Shown here in pieces: positions 36,062-45,677 of a stretch of 64,000 bases of DNA. The stretch lies in NCBI GenBank assembly GCA_017510405.1, contig JAFWNG010000005.1, forward strand, positions 1-64,000, read 5' to 3'. The notes below the pieces were generated by a model. That model made no database searches, had not been told where the DNA came from, and saw only the letters and a program-made list of their open reading frames with translations. Each line of letters starts with the position of its first letter. Position 1 is the first letter of the stretch. A program made the position numbers and the translations under genes. The stretch is from Solobacterium sp. (GTDB lineage Bacteria > Bacillota_I > Bacilli_A > Erysipelotrichales > Erysipelotrichaceae).

Positions 36062-36126
36062 ATCGTAGTCCCGTTGTTGCGGCAACAGGGTAGAAACACT
36101 CCCGCCAATTCGAAAGCCTATACGAT
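36062..36126 (-). promoter_or_regulatory. Purine riboswitch aptamer, guanine type
   Basis: P1 pairs ATCGTA with TACGAT. P2 is capped by a GAAUUGGC loop and P3 by CCGCAA; the joining segment reads GTTTCTACCC, all matching the purine aptamer. The discriminator in GACTACG is C, which selects guanine/hypoxanthine over adenine. Confidence 0.92.
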
Positions 36127-36142
36127 TATGAAGAACAGTGCT

Positions 36143-36171
36143 ATTATATGCACACTTTCCCCTTTTGTTAA
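36143..36171 (-). promoter_or_regulatory. Promoter of the riboswitch-permease transcript
   Basis: TTAACA (36166-36171) and consensus TATAAT (36143-36148) with 17 bases between. The aptamer begins 17 bases after the -10. Confidence 0.8.
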
Positions 36172-36184
36172 GCGGTTTTTAGAT

Positions 36185-36198
36185 TGTATGCGCTTACA
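36185..36198. promoter_or_regulatory. cre-like palindrome
   Basis: TGTATGCGCTTACA differs by one base from the CcpA site consensus TGWAANCGNTNWCA and lies 14 bases upstream of the -35 of the permease promoter. A role in carbon regulation is only suggested. Confidence 0.3.
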
Positions 36199-36240
36199 AT
36201 TCTGTTATTTTAGCGTTTTATAAAATTCATGCCGGGCAAA

Positions 36241-36263
36241 GAAAAAGTACCGTTTCCGGTACT
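36241..36263 (-). terminator. Terminator after rpsR
   Basis: AGTACCG (36246-36252) and CGGTACT (36257-36263) with a TTTC loop; TTTTTC follows on the minus strand. Confidence 0.8.
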
Positions 36264-36271
36264 CTTTTACG

Positions 36272-36502
36272 TTAGTCTTCTACGTACGGCAGCAGTGCCA
36301 TTACACGTGCGCGCTTGATTGCTGTAGCAAGTGCACGCTGGTACTTGGCGCGGGTTCCTGTAACGCGGCGCGGAGTGATCTTTCCGTTTGCACTGATGAA
36401 TCTCTTCAGCAGTTCAACATCCTTGTAGTCGATATACTGGATGTTATTCTTTGTGAAGTAGCAAACCTTTCTGCGGCCCATTCTCTGTTTTCTGAATGCC
36501 AT
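36272..36502 (-). CDS. rpsR: 30S ribosomal protein S18
   Basis: 76 aa. [20 protein letters not shown] and [19 protein letters not shown] are typical, ending in the basic [20 protein letters not shown]. It binds S6 on the small subunit. AAAGGAG precedes the start. Last gene of rpsF-ssb-rpsR. Confidence 0.97.
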   Translation of the reverse strand: MAFRKQRMGRRKVCYFTKNNIQYIDYKDVELLKRFISANGKITPRRVTGTRAKYQRALATAIKRARVMALLPYVED

Positions 36503-36517
36503 GGTTTTTCTCCTTTT

Positions 36518-37123
36518 TTAGAATGGCAGATCGTCGCTGGAAATATCCAGTCCGCCGTCTGCACTGTAGTCGTCATTCCCGTTTCCTGCAGAATTGCTGT
36601 TGTAGCCGCCGTTGTTATTGTAGCTGTTGTAGCTGTTATTGCTGTATCCGCCGTTATTTCCGTATCCGGAGTTATTGCTGTTGTATCCGGAATTGGCATA
36701 ACTGTTGTAGTCATTCTGCGGCGCATACTGCTGCTGGTTCTGGAACGGCTGCTGGAAGCTGTTCTGCTGTGACTGCTGAGCGCGGTTCTGCGACTGGCTT
36801 CTCGATTCGAGAAGCTGCACAGAGTCTGCCACGACCTCTGTCACATACACACGGCGTCCGTCCTGCCCGTCATAGCTTCTTGTCTGGATCCTTCCGTCAA
36901 CGCCTACCATGGCGCCTTTCTTTGCATACATACCGAGGAAATCCGCGGTCTGTCTCCAGGCAGTGCAGTTGATGAAATCAGCTGTCTGCTGGCCGTTCTC
37001 ATCATTGCGGGAACGGTTTCTGTCGCATGCAACGGTGAATCCTGCTACGGACAGACCGGTATTTGTCTTACGGACTTCAACGTCCTTGGTCAGTCTGCCT
37101 ACGAGCACGACACGGTTGATCAT
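36518..37123 (-). CDS. ssb: Single-stranded DNA-binding protein
   Basis: 201 aa. The OB fold occupies ~1-110 ([40 protein letters not shown]). A Gln/Asn/Gly/Tyr-rich flexible linker of ~80 residues follows, and the acidic tip SSDDLPF recruits repair proteins. Its start overlaps the rpsF stop (TAATG). Confidence 0.96.
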   Translation of the reverse strand: MINRVVLVGRLTKDVEVRKTNTGLSVAGFTVACDRNRSRNDENGQQTADFINCTAWRQTADFLGMYAKKGAMVGVDGRIQTRSYDGQDGRRVYVTEVVADSVQLLESRSQSQNRAQQSQQNSFQQPFQNQQQYAPQNDYNSYANSGYNSNNSGYGNNGGYSNNSYNSYNNNGGYNSNSAGNGNDDYSADGGLDISSDDLPF

Positions 37124-37428
37124 TACTTAGCCTCCTTGGCTGGAGCTTCATCACGTGTGATCATGAAACGAACGACATTCGGATTGATCCGCATCAGACG
37201 GTCGAATTCGTTAACGACCTTGTTGTCTGCTTCGAACTTCACAACAACGTAGTAGCCCTTTGTCATATCATCAATCTCGTATGCGAAATCGCGCATACCC
37301 CATTCATCTGTCTTTGTGACATTTCCGCCTTCTCTTGTGATGATCTCAGCAAGAGCTTCGATCAGTTCAGCGCGCTTGTCTGCTTCGACAGAGTCCTTGA
37401 TGATGTACATGACTTCATACTTTCTCAT
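37123..37428 (-). CDS. rpsF: 30S ribosomal protein S6
   Basis: 101 aa from [20 protein letters not shown], with GGAGG eight bases upstream; the in-frame codon at 37437 is GTG and too close to the ribosome site. [20 protein letters not shown] is typical. First gene of the rpsF-ssb-rpsR operon. Confidence 0.96.
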   Translation of the reverse strand: MRKYEVMYIIKDSVEADKRAELIEALAEIITREGGNVTKTDEWGMRDFAYEIDDMTKGYYVVVKFEADNKVVNEFDRLMRINPNVVRFMITRDEAPAKEAK

Positions 37429-37497
37429 TCTGTACACCTCCTTCTGGTCTAACGGCCGTTTCCGGCAAGGAGCGGAGTTTCATCCACTCGCCATGAA

Positions 37498-37526
37498 AGT
37501 CTATCATTTTTGCGGGCGGAAGTAAA
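37498..37526 (-). promoter_or_regulatory. rpsF operon promoter
   Basis: TTTACT (37521-37526) and TAGACT (37498-37503) with a 17-base spacer. The ~60-base leader that follows contains a GCCG-GAAA-CGGC hairpin and further CCG triplets near the ribosome site; S6:S18 leaders are known here in other bacteria, but a match is not proven. Confidence 0.55.
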
Positions 37527-37575
37527 CACAAATTTGCCTGTGTCATACGCTTTTTTCCGCTTTTCCGCACCGCTG

Positions 37576-37599
37576 AAAAAGGCCTCCGAAAAGGCCTTT
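37576..37599 (-). terminator. Terminator after the Lrp gene
   Basis: AAAGGCCT (37578-37585) and AGGCCTTT (37592-37599) with a 6-base loop; TTTTTC follows on the minus strand. Confidence 0.8.
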
Positions 37600-37605
37600 C
37601 TAAGA

Positions 37606-38094
37606 TCACGGTGTTACCAGCTGACGGTCGTCTTCTTCCTGTTCAAATTCCAGGATCACGCCGTTGCTCTTGTACTTTTTCAGGACAAAGCACGTAACAG
37701 TCGCCTGTACGCCTTCCAGCGGTGCGAGCTTCTGACCGACGAAGTCCGAAACTTCCCGCATCGTTCTGCCGCTGACACTGACGAAGAACTCGGATTTTCC
37801 GCTCATCAGATACATATCGGAAACTTCCGGAAAACGTGCAATACGCTCGGCGATCTTATCATATCCGCTGGAACGCTCCGGCTTGGCAGATACTTCGATG
37901 ATCGCGTCAACGTGGTCGTTGTTGGCGCGGTCCCAGTTGATCACGGTGTGATAGCCGACAATGATCTTGTTGTCTTCGAGATACCGGATGGTATTCTGTA
38001 CTTCTTTTTCCGTCTCGCCCAGGATGTCCGCCAGATCGGTCACGGAGCGTCTGGCGTCGTTTTCCAGACAGTGCAGTAACATGATTCCGTTCAT
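37606..38094 (-). CDS. Lrp/AsnC-family regulator
   Basis: 162 aa. The N-terminal HTH (ENDARRSVTDLADILGETEK, QNTIRYLEDNKIIVGY) leads into the effector-binding RAM domain (VDAIIEVSAKPERSSGYDKI, GKSEFFVSVSG). It usually responds to an amino acid and forms octamers. It starts within the end of the aminotransferase gene and probably regulates that operon. Confidence 0.9.
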   Translation of the reverse strand: MNGIMLLHCLENDARRSVTDLADILGETEKEVQNTIRYLEDNKIIVGYHTVINWDRANNDHVDAIIEVSAKPERSSGYDKIAERIARFPEVSDMYLMSGKSEFFVSVSGRTMREVSDFVGQKLAPLEGVQATVTCFVLKKYKSNGVILEFEQEEDDRQLVTP

Positions 38095-39269
38095 GAGTTC
38101 TTCTCCTCCTTCAATTCTTTCAGGAATTCTTCAATGCGCTTCATTGCTTCGCGCAGATGGTCGATGCTGTAGGCATAACTGATGCGGGCAAATCCTTCGC
38201 CGCAGTCGCCGAATGCCGTTCCCGGCACGATGGCAACGTGCTTGCGCTCCAGCAGTTTCGCGCAGAAATCATCACTGCTCATACCGCTGGACGAGATGTC
38301 AGGGAAGACGTAGAACGCGCCGAACGGTTCAAACGTATGCAGTCCCATTTCATTCAGTTTGCGCACGCAGTATTTGCGGCGGATATCGTATTCCCTGCGC
38401 ATATGTTCCACATCGTCGTCGCAGTCGCGCAGCGCCACGATGCCGGCATACTGGCTGGTTGTCGGGGCGGCCATGATGCAGCTCTGGTGGATCTTGATCA
38501 TGACGTCCATGATCGGCTTCGGGCCGACCGCATAGCCGAGACGCCATCCGGTCATGGAGAACGCCTTGGAGAATCCGTTGATCGTGATCGTCCGCTCATA
38601 CATGCCCGGCAGGGATGCAATCGACTCATGTCTGCCGTTGTAAACCAGCTCAGCGTAGATCTCATCGGATAATACGATAATATCGTGCTTCTTTACCACT
38701 TCGGCAATCGCTTCAAGATCCTCATGGCGCAGCACGGCACCGGTCGGATTGTTCGGATATGCCAGCACGAGCATCTTCGTGCGTTCCGTGATCGCCGCCT
38801 CGATCTCTTCCGCCTGCACACGGAAATCGTTTTCTTCCCGGGTAGTAATATGCACCGGTACGCCGCCGGTCAGCGTCGTGATCGGTTCATACGAAACGTA
38901 GCACGGTTCGCAGATGATCACTTCATCCCCCGGACCGACAAGCGCGCGGATCGCCAGGTCGATGGCTTCGCTGCCGCCGACAGTCACAAATACTTCATCC
39001 ATCTGTGCCGGAATATTGTATTTGCGGTGCACATACCGGCAGATCTCTTCCCGGAGACCTTTCAGGCCGGCATTGGCAGTATATTTCGTACGACCGCGTT
39101 CCAGCGAATTGATCGCCGCGTCACGGATATCCCACGGTGTCTGAAAATCCGGTTCACCGACACCGAGCGAGATGCACTCCGGCATCTCCGCCACAAGATC
39201 AAAGAACTTGCGGATCCCGGACGGCCGCATTTCCTTTGCCTGTTTTGTCAGAAGTCTCTCATAATCCAT
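38091..39269 (-). CDS. PLP-dependent aminotransferase, class I/II (aromatic/PatA-like)
   Basis: 392 aa. AYPNNPTGAVL and VLSDEIYAELVYNG mark the fold; the PLP Lys is in INGFSKAFSMTGWRLGYAVG; the substrate Arg is in GFARISYAYS. The pairing with a downstream Lrp-like gene is common for PatA-type enzymes acting on aromatic amino acids or N-acetyl-diaminopimelate. The exact substrate is not determined. An extended -10 (TGCTATAGT) precedes it. Confidence 0.93.
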   Translation of the reverse strand: MDYERLLTKQAKEMRPSGIRKFFDLVAEMPECISLGVGEPDFQTPWDIRDAAINSLERGRTKYTANAGLKGLREEICRYVHRKYNIPAQMDEVFVTVGGSEAIDLAIRALVGPGDEVIICEPCYVSYEPITTLTGGVPVHITTREENDFRVQAEEIEAAITERTKMLVLAYPNNPTGAVLRHEDLEAIAEVVKKHDIIVLSDEIYAELVYNGRHESIASLPGMYERTITINGFSKAFSMTGWRLGYAVGPKPIMDVMIKIHQSCIMAAPTTSQYAGIVALRDCDDDVEHMRREYDIRRKYCVRKLNEMGLHTFEPFGAFYVFPDISSSGMSSDDFCAKLLERKHVAIVPGTAFGDCGEGFARISYAYSIDHLREAMKRIEEFLKELKEEKNS

Positions 39270-39297
39270 AGATCACCTCTTAAGATATTTAATCAAT

Positions 39298-39306
39298 ACT
39301 ATAGCA
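39298..39306 (-). promoter_or_regulatory. Extended -10 promoter of the aminotransferase-Lrp operon
   Basis: TGCTATAGT lies 28 bases upstream of the start; no clear -35. Confidence 0.55.
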
Positions 39307-39362
39307 TAAGCACCCTGTTCCCCGCTTCTTTTTTTTGTCGTACACCCGTTCCATTTCGCCGA

Positions 39363-39390
39363 TTGCATTCCCTCTGATACGTAGTATGAT
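39363..39390 (+). promoter_or_regulatory. Promoter of the 64-aa membrane protein gene
   Basis: TTGCAT (39363-39368) and TATGAT (39385-39390), 16-base spacer, 33 bases before the ATG. Confidence 0.6.
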
Positions 39391-39423
39391 GAATTACGGG
39401 ATGAGAAAGGAGCCCTGATCACT

Positions 39424-39618
39424 ATGAATCTGGAAACGATTAAAAAAGCTGCGCTCGTTCTGGCGGCTGTCTGGGTCGTTCTGCGGGTGCTCGGATGGAT
39501 CATACCGGCTGTACTGAGCGTGCTCGGTCTGGTCATTAAGATCATCTTCTGGGCTGCCATCGCACTGTTTGTGTGGGCAGTTGCCGCAACGATCATGGAA
39601 AACAAGAAGAGCAGTTAA
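39424..39618 (+). CDS. Small hydrophobic membrane protein, 64 aa
   Basis: Two closely spaced hydrophobic helices (~8-26 and ~31-57) with a charged C-terminal tail ENKKSS. A promoter, AAAGGAG and a perfect terminator frame it as a genuine monocistronic gene. The family and role are unknown. Confidence 0.75.
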   Translation: MNLETIKKAALVLAAVWVVLRVLGWIIPAVLSVLGLVIKIIFWAAIALFVWAVAATIMENKKSS

Positions 39619-39635
39619 AACTGTGTCAGCTTCAG

Positions 39636-39672
39636 AAAAGGTCTTATTCACGGCTTGTGAATAAGACCTTTT
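39636..39672. terminator. Bidirectional terminator between the small gene and uvrB
   Basis: A perfect 16-bp stem, AAAAGGTCTTATTCAC with its complement, around a 5-base loop; it is A- and T-flanked and serves both convergent genes. Confidence 0.92.
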
Positions 39673-39686
39673 ATCATGCATGGAAC

Positions 39687-41660
39687 TCACTCCGATTTGA
39701 GTTCGAAGATCATATCGCGCAGCTCGGCTGCCCGTTCGAAGTCCAGAGCGCGGGCTGCTTCCCGCATTTCCGCTTCCATATCGCGGATCAGCTGTTCGCG
39801 GTCCTGCGCGCTCATGCGGTTCTTCTTGCGTACATACTCCCTCGCCATCTCCCTGGTCTCTTTGCCGTGGATTGCTTCGGCGACTGCCTTGACGACAGTG
39901 TGCGGAGTAATGCCGTTTACTTCGTTGTATTTTTCCTGAATACTGCGGCGGCGGTTCGTTTCCCGGATCGCCTTGTCCATGGAATCGGTGATCTCATCCG
40001 CGTACATGATGACTTCGCCGTGTTCATTTCGCGCGGCGCGGCCGATCGTCTGGATCAGCGACCGTTCGGAACGCAGGAAGCCCTCCTTGTCGGCGTCAAG
40101 AATGCAGATGAGCGATACTTCCGGAATATCCAGACCTTCCCGCAGGAGGTTGATGCCGATGACAGCGTCGACTTTACCGAGACGCAGATCACGGATGATC
40201 TCCGTACGTTCCAGTGTTTTCAGTTCATGATGGAGATACGCAACATTATAATTTCTCTGCTTCAGATACTCGGTGAGATCTTCCGCCATCCTTACCGTCA
40301 GGGTCGTGATCAGAACTCTTTCGTTCCGTTCGATCCGCTTTGTCAGCTGCTCGCAGATATCATCGATCTGTCCCAGAGTCGGCTTGACGGTGACCAGCGG
40401 ATCCAGAAGTCCGGTCGGACGGATGATCTGTTCGACGACTTCATGATTCGTATGTTCCAGTTCATAATCGCCCGGCGTGGCGCTGCAGTAGATGACCTGC
40501 GGCACCATTTTTTCAAACTCGTCGAAACGCATCGGCCGGTTGTCCAGCGCGGAAGGAAGACGGAAGCCGTACTGAACGAGCACTTCCTTTCTCTGCCGGT
40601 CGCCGTTGTACATGCCGCGGATCTGCGGCAGGGATACGTGCGATTCGTCCACGATCAGCAGGAAGTCTTTCGGGAAGTAGTCAAACAGGTTCCAGGGTCT
40701 CTGTCCCGGCACTCTGCCGTCGATATGCATCGAATAGTTTTCAATGCCGGCGCAGTAGCCGTTTTCCCGCAGGGATTCCAGATCGAACAGCGTGCGCTGT
40801 TCCAGACGTTCCTTTTCGAGCGGTTTTCCTTCTTTGTCGAAATACTCCAGCCTTTCTTTCAGCTCCGCTTCGATGGCATCGCATGCCTTCATCATCTGCG
40901 ATTTCGAACGGGCATAGCCGCTTGCCGGAAAGATGTTGTAGAACGAATAGCTTTCCAGCGTCCGGCCGGTGAGCGGATCGATCTCGCTGATGCGGTCGAT
41001 CTCATCTCCGAACATTTCGATTCGGATATTGAACTGGTCCGTATAGGACGGCGTAATGTCGATCACATCGCCGCGCACACGGATCGTACCGCGCGACTGC
41101 TCGATGTCATTGCGGGAATACTGAAGGCTGATGAATTTCCGCATCAGTTCCGTACGGTCATATTCCTCCCCGACGCGCAGTGTAAAGAACATGTCTTTGT
41201 ACTGGCGCGGATCACTGGCGGCGTAAATGCACGCGACCGAAGCAACGACGATCGTGTCCCGGCGCTCCAGCAGTGAATTCAGCGCGGATTCCCGGAACAT
41301 ATCCAGTTCTTCGTTGATGGCTGCCGTCTTTTCGATATACATGTCGTTTTTCGGCATATAGGCTTCCGGCTGATAATAATCAAAGTTGGAAACAAAGAAC
41401 TCCACGCGGTTGTTCGGGAAAAGCGCCTTGAACTCGGCATACAGCTGACCCGCCAGCGTCTTGTTGTGCGAGAACACCAGCGTCGGCTTATTGATCTCTT
41501 TGATCACATTGGCCATGGTGAAGGTCTTGCCGGTTCCGGTAGCGCCTTCCAGCACCTGTTCTTTTTTTCCCTGGCGGAGGCCTTCCACCAGCGCGGCAAT
41601 TGCCTGCGGCTGATCACCGGTCGGAACAAAGTCCGAAACAAGTTCAAAATGATCACTCAT
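39687..41660 (-). CDS. uvrB: Excinuclease ABC subunit B
   Basis: 657 aa from [20 protein letters not shown]. Walker A is [17 protein letters not shown]; the beta-hairpin region (YYQPEAYMP) and helicase motifs ([20 protein letters not shown]) follow; the C-terminal UVR motif ends MIFELKSE. It verifies lesions in nucleotide excision repair. The start overlaps the end of the ctpA-type gene. No uvrA is in the window. Confidence 0.97.
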   Translation of the reverse strand: MSDHFELVSDFVPTGDQPQAIAALVEGLRQGKKEQVLEGATGTGKTFTMANVIKEINKPTLVFSHNKTLAGQLYAEFKALFPNNRVEFFVSNFDYYQPEAYMPKNDMYIEKTAAINEELDMFRESALNSLLERRDTIVVASVACIYAASDPRQYKDMFFTLRVGEEYDRTELMRKFISLQYSRNDIEQSRGTIRVRGDVIDITPSYTDQFNIRIEMFGDEIDRISEIDPLTGRTLESYSFYNIFPASGYARSKSQMMKACDAIEAELKERLEYFDKEGKPLEKERLEQRTLFDLESLRENGYCAGIENYSMHIDGRVPGQRPWNLFDYFPKDFLLIVDESHVSLPQIRGMYNGDRQRKEVLVQYGFRLPSALDNRPMRFDEFEKMVPQVIYCSATPGDYELEHTNHEVVEQIIRPTGLLDPLVTVKPTLGQIDDICEQLTKRIERNERVLITTLTVRMAEDLTEYLKQRNYNVAYLHHELKTLERTEIIRDLRLGKVDAVIGINLLREGLDIPEVSLICILDADKEGFLRSERSLIQTIGRAARNEHGEVIMYADEITDSMDKAIRETNRRRSIQEKYNEVNGITPHTVVKAVAEAIHGKETREMAREYVRKKNRMSAQDREQLIRDMEAEMREAARALDFERAAELRDMIFELKSE

Positions 41661-43209
41661 GCAGTATCTCCTGCGCACGCTGAAGCTGGAGATCATGCGT
41701 ATCCGTAAGACTCCAGTCACGTGTGACTGCGGACGCTATTGCGCTGTAAAGCGTCTTGTCCAGTCCGTCCGACGCAGCGATGTCATAATCACTGCGGAAG
41801 GCTGCGAACGCTGCGTCCGTCTGTGCGGAATAGTAGCCGTCTGTCCGTCCCGGCGCATAGCCGAGATAATCCAGGCACAGCTGCATATCCTGAACTGCCG
41901 TGGACACTTCGTCCGGATGAATGACCTGGTCATCTTCCAGTCCGGCATACGGCCGGTAAAGCGCTTCATGAAGACGGACGGTCTCATCCGGTTCGATGCC
42001 GACCTGATTGACCCATACTTCATTCGGCGAGATCCATTTTGAAGTGGTGAACTTAAGTGCCGATCCGTCGTTGAACGACTGCGTGATCTGCACGGTTCCC
42101 TTGCCGTATGTTGTCGTTCCGACGATCACAACATCATCTCTCTGTTCTTTGAGCGCCAGTGTGAGTACTTCAGAGGCACTTGCCGTGTTTTCGTTGACAA
42201 GTATGACGATGCCTTTGAAATTCTCATACATTCCGTCTTTCGCCCGGATCTCAGACTTCTGACCGTTGGAGTATTCCTGCTTCATGACGACGGTCCCCTT
42301 CGGAAGCAGATAGCTTGCGACATCCGTCAGTGCGGTCAGATAGCCGCCGCCGTTATCTCTCAGATCAATGATCAGCTTTGTCGCACCCTGTGCTTTCATA
42401 TCATCGAAATAGCCTTTGACTTCTTTGCCGGTACCCTCTCCGAACTGGTAGAGTTCCAGGTAGCCGGTGCCGTCATCCAGCACTTTTCCGAATGCCGTCG
42501 CACTGATCTTGCCGCGGGTGATCGTCAGAACGACCGGTTCTCCCTGGCGCAGGAACTCAATGGTAACATCGGTTCCTTCATCTCCCATGACCCGTTCCTT
42601 GATCTCTGCAGAGTTCATGCCGTCAGCGATCTCACCGTTGATCTTATGGATGATGTCACCGGAAAGAACGCCTGCTTTCTCTGCCGGAGAATCCCGGAAT
42701 ACTTTTTCGATCATATTCAGTCCGTTATCGGACAGGAACTGTACGCCGATCCCGACAAAATTCCGGTTGATGGACTGGGTAAAGTCCTGGACTTCTTCCG
42801 CTGACATATATTCTGTGTGCAGATCTTCTTCGTTACTCGTGATCCCGCGCAGCGCCTGGTCGGTCAGCCGGCTGTCAAGATCTTCGATCCCGGCACCGAA
42901 ATACCAGTCGTTTTCCATGATCGTCAGGATCGTCTCGATCTTTTTGGTGGAATCCATCGGGATGAGAGTGGAGATCCCGTTCTGTACAGGCCGCAGAGCC
43001 GCCAGCGGCAGAATGGAGCCCAGCAGCCAGCCCATGATCAGCGCGGCGACGACACCGCAAATACCGATAATGCGCGAGGCTTTCAGTTTCTTTTTTGTAT
43101 CGCGAAGTTCAACTTCTTCCGGCCACAGATGCCGGCGCACACGGATCGTTTTCGTATCCGCAAACTGCTCCGTCTCTTTTGTTTCCGGGCTGTCATTGTA
43201 ATTGCTCAT
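41653..43209 (-). CDS. S41-family C-terminal processing peptidase
   Basis: 518 aa from [16 protein letters not shown], after GGAGG. A membrane anchor lies at ~47-68; a PDZ domain at ~150-235 ([14 protein letters not shown]); the protease domain has the Ser in [11 protein letters not shown] (~344-346) and Lys370 in [11 protein letters not shown]-terminal peptidoglycan-binding domain (~430-518, [20 protein letters not shown]) is present. It is likely to process cell-envelope proteins, perhaps the hydrolase encoded just upstream. Confidence 0.93.
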   Translation of the reverse strand: MSNYNDSPETKETEQFADTKTIRVRRHLWPEEVELRDTKKKLKASRIIGICGVVAALIMGWLLGSILPLAALRPVQNGISTLIPMDSTKKIETILTIMENDWYFGAGIEDLDSRLTDQALRGITSNEEDLHTEYMSAEEVQDFTQSINRNFVGIGVQFLSDNGLNMIEKVFRDSPAEKAGVLSGDIIHKINGEIADGMNSAEIKERVMGDEGTDVTIEFLRQGEPVVLTITRGKISATAFGKVLDDGTGYLELYQFGEGTGKEVKGYFDDMKAQGATKLIIDLRDNGGGYLTALTDVASYLLPKGTVVMKQEYSNGQKSEIRAKDGMYENFKGIVILVNENTASASEVLTLALKEQRDDVVIVGTTTYGKGTVQITQSFNDGSALKFTTSKWISPNEVWVNQVGIEPDETVRLHEALYRPYAGLEDDQVIHPDEVSTAVQDMQLCLDYLGYAPGRTDGYYSAQTDAAFAAFRSDYDIAASDGLDKTLYSAIASAVTRDWSLTDTHDLQLQRAQEILHE

Positions 43210-43240
43210 AGGATCCTCCGAGCGTTTTTCGCTCTTCCTG

Positions 43241-43272
43241 AAAAGAGTTTCGGTTCCAATCACCGAAACTCT
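43241..43272 (-). terminator. Terminator after the ftsEX-linked M23 gene
   Basis: An 11-bp stem, AGAGTTTCGGT and ACCGAAACTCT, 6 bases past the stop, then TTTT on the minus strand. Confidence 0.8.
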
Positions 43273-43278
43273 TCCCGA

Positions 43279-44784
43279 TCAGTTAAATACCGATTCCGGA
43301 CGGATACGGCACGGTGCACCGACACCGCTTTCGCAGCGTCTGGACAGGGCGTTATATCCCCATCCGCATCCGAAGGCAAGATCGCCGTTCCATGTCTGTG
43401 CGTAATTGGAGAAATTCGATGCACTTCCAAGATAGAAAATTTCAATGTGACAGTGCGGTCCGCTGCTGTTGCCGGAAGAGCCGACTCTGCCGACGATATC
43501 ACCGCCGGATACGATCGTACCGTTCCGAATCGGCGTGCCGGCCAGCATATGCAGATATTTGACCGCGTAGAGACTGCCGTTAACGGTCGTCAGCAGGTAT
43601 ACCTGGTTTCCGCCGCCGGATGAACCGCCGTACTGCGAACCGCACGAACTGCCCAGATACCCGTACGGACAGCCGTCCGCGCGGTTGATCACGATGCCGT
43701 TGCCCACCGCATAGATATTCGTTCCTACCGGTGCGGCAAAGTCATATCCCAGGTGAACGCCGCCGCCCGGATAATACCAGGTCCCGGCACTGCGTCTTGA
43801 ACCCGGCACCGGGAATACCCAGCCGCCGGAAGACGTAATGGCATCCATTCCACCCGCCTTGGCGATCTCTTTCATAAGATTGTTCAGACCGCTGATATTG
43901 GACGCATAGCGGTTGCCCTGTGCCTCCAGCTCAGCCTTCTGTTTCCGGTATTCTTCTTCGATGACCTGCGCCTGGTATTTGAGATTCAGCAGTTCGCCCT
44001 TTTCGGCGACCAGTTCGCCTTTCTGCACTTCCAGTTCATCCTGCTGCGCTTCCAGCTGGCTGCGGACTTCTTCCAGTTCCGCCTTGACCTTTTCCAGTTC
44101 TTTCTTGGCGGCTTCCAGCTCTGCTTTCGCCTTATTCAGAAGCTCGATCAGGGCCCGCAGTTCATCCATGATGTGTTTGTCGTATTCACTGATGGCAAGC
44201 ATTCCTTCCGTCATTCGCAGAAGCTGCGAGAAGGACTCTGCGCCCATCAGGATATCCAGATAACGGTTGACGCGCATGAACGGCTGGGTCGAGACCATGC
44301 GTTCACGCAGTTTCTCGCGGATCGCATCGACTTCCGCCTGCCGGTCTTCGATCTCCTTGACCTTGGCATCGATCTCTTCCTGTTTTGCCTGGATCTCCAG
44401 TTCTTTGCCGTCGATCTTCTGCTGGGTCGCATTGATCTCTGCCTGTTTTTCGGCGATACGGCCTTCAATGACATTGATCTCAGCCTGTTTGGAATCGGCC
44501 TGAGCCTGGTACTCGGAGACCTCTGCCGCATATTTCTGTATATTCGCGGAAATCTCCGAACGTCTTCCTTCGATCTCCTTCAGCTTGGTATTGTTCTGAC
44601 TGATCTGATACTGCACATATGCCTTGCAGGCGGTAACATCGGCTTCACTCAGACTCTGGTAATCCGCGCATTTTCCGGCCCAGTAGCCGGTATCGGTATA
44701 ATCCGGCTCGGCATGAGAATGCATCGTGAAGCAGCCGACTGTCAATAACGCCGCAAGCATTGCCCGGGTCAACCGTTTTTTCAT
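43279..44784 (-). CDS. EnvC-like coiled-coil M23 peptidase of the ftsEX operon
   Basis: 501 aa with a signal peptide (cleavage near HSHA-EP). A long coiled coil spans ~60-320 (KQAEINVIEGRIAEKQAEIN; AKKELEKVKAELEEVRSQLE). The C-terminal LytM/M23 domain has HLGYDF and GPHCHIEIF as Zn ligands, so it should be catalytic. FtsEX activates such hydrolases during division, and the gene overlaps ftsX by four bases. It has a paralogue at 47,396. Confidence 0.92.
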   Translation of the reverse strand: MKKRLTRAMLAALLTVGCFTMHSHAEPDYTDTGYWAGKCADYQSLSEADVTACKAYVQYQISQNNTKLKEIEGRRSEISANIQKYAAEVSEYQAQADSKQAEINVIEGRIAEKQAEINATQQKIDGKELEIQAKQEEIDAKVKEIEDRQAEVDAIREKLRERMVSTQPFMRVNRYLDILMGAESFSQLLRMTEGMLAISEYDKHIMDELRALIELLNKAKAELEAAKKELEKVKAELEEVRSQLEAQQDELEVQKGELVAEKGELLNLKYQAQVIEEEYRKQKAELEAQGNRYASNISGLNNLMKEIAKAGGMDAITSSGGWVFPVPGSRRSAGTWYYPGGGVHLGYDFAAPVGTNIYAVGNGIVINRADGCPYGYLGSSCGSQYGGSSGGGNQVYLLTTVNGSLYAVKYLHMLAGTPIRNGTIVSGGDIVGRVGSSGNSSGPHCHIEIFYLGSASNFSNYAQTWNGDLAFGCGWGYNALSRRCESGVGAPCRIRPESVFN

Positions 44785-45677
44785 CTCCTTACCCTCAGTC
44801 TCTTGGTGACGGAAAGGAAGCTTCCCACAAGTCCGACCAGCATTCCGGTCACCAGCAGGATGCCCGATACATACAGTACGAACGGCATCGGCTGGACCAT
44901 CCGGAACATGCTCGACAGGAGAATTCCTCCGGTCAGGCTGTACAGATACATATAACTCCAGATCGTTACGATGATCGGCAGGATCGCGCCCATTACACCG
45001 ATGATAATGCCTTCCATCAGGAACGGCATGCGGATAAAGCGGTTGTTCGCACCGACATACTGCATGATCTTGATCTCGTCTTCACGCGCCATGATCGTCA
45101 GCTGGATCGTATTCTGGATCAGGAAAATCGCCAGCAGACTCAGCGCAATGACGATGAACAGACCGCCTCTGCGGACCGAAGCCATGGCATGTACAAGACT
45201 CAGCGTGCTTTCGCCGCCGTAGTTGACCTTATCGATTCCTTCGATCTTTCCGACCGCTTCGGCCACCGGCTGAATGCGCGCGCCTTCTTCTGTCTCAATA
45301 TAGAACGCTGCGTGCATCGGGTTATACTCATCATCCGGCGCATAGATCTCTTTGATCGCCTCGTCATCGAAGCTGTCCAGCCAGTATTCCAGTTCCTCTT
45401 CCTTGCTGTAATAGGTCACTTTACTGACGCCGCTGATCGCGAGTATCTCTTTCTTGATATCCGCCATTTTCTCCGGCGACTCATAATCGTAATCAATGCC
45501 GGCATAGATCTGTACGCTCTGTTCCACATTCTGCGTGAAGCGGCGGACATTGGCGGAGAACATCAGGAACAGACTGATGATCAGCAGGGTGATCGTAACG
45601 GCGATCGCACTGTACAGCGACATCGCCCAGTGACGTCCGACACCGCGGAAGCCTTCTTTTATGATTCTACTGATCAT
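44781..45677 (-). CDS. ftsX: Cell-division ABC transporter-like protein FtsX
   Basis: 298 aa. It begins MISRIIKEGFRGVGRHWAMS; one helix near the N-terminus, an extracellular domain (~50-170, where it binds the hydrolase), and three C-terminal helices. The start at 45677 gives a 10-base gap to GGAGG; the ATG at 45686 is too close. It overlaps ftsE and the M23 gene. Confidence 0.93.
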   Translation of the reverse strand: MISRIIKEGFRGVGRHWAMSLYSAIAVTITLLIISLFLMFSANVRRFTQNVEQSVQIYAGIDYDYESPEKMADIKKEILAISGVSKVTYYSKEEELEYWLDSFDDEAIKEIYAPDDEYNPMHAAFYIETEEGARIQPVAEAVGKIEGIDKVNYGGESTLSLVHAMASVRRGGLFIVIALSLLAIFLIQNTIQLTIMAREDEIKIMQYVGANNRFIRMPFLMEGIIIGVMGAILPIIVTIWSYMYLYSLTGGILLSSMFRMVQPMPFVLYVSGILLVTGMLVGLVGSFLSVTKRLRVRR

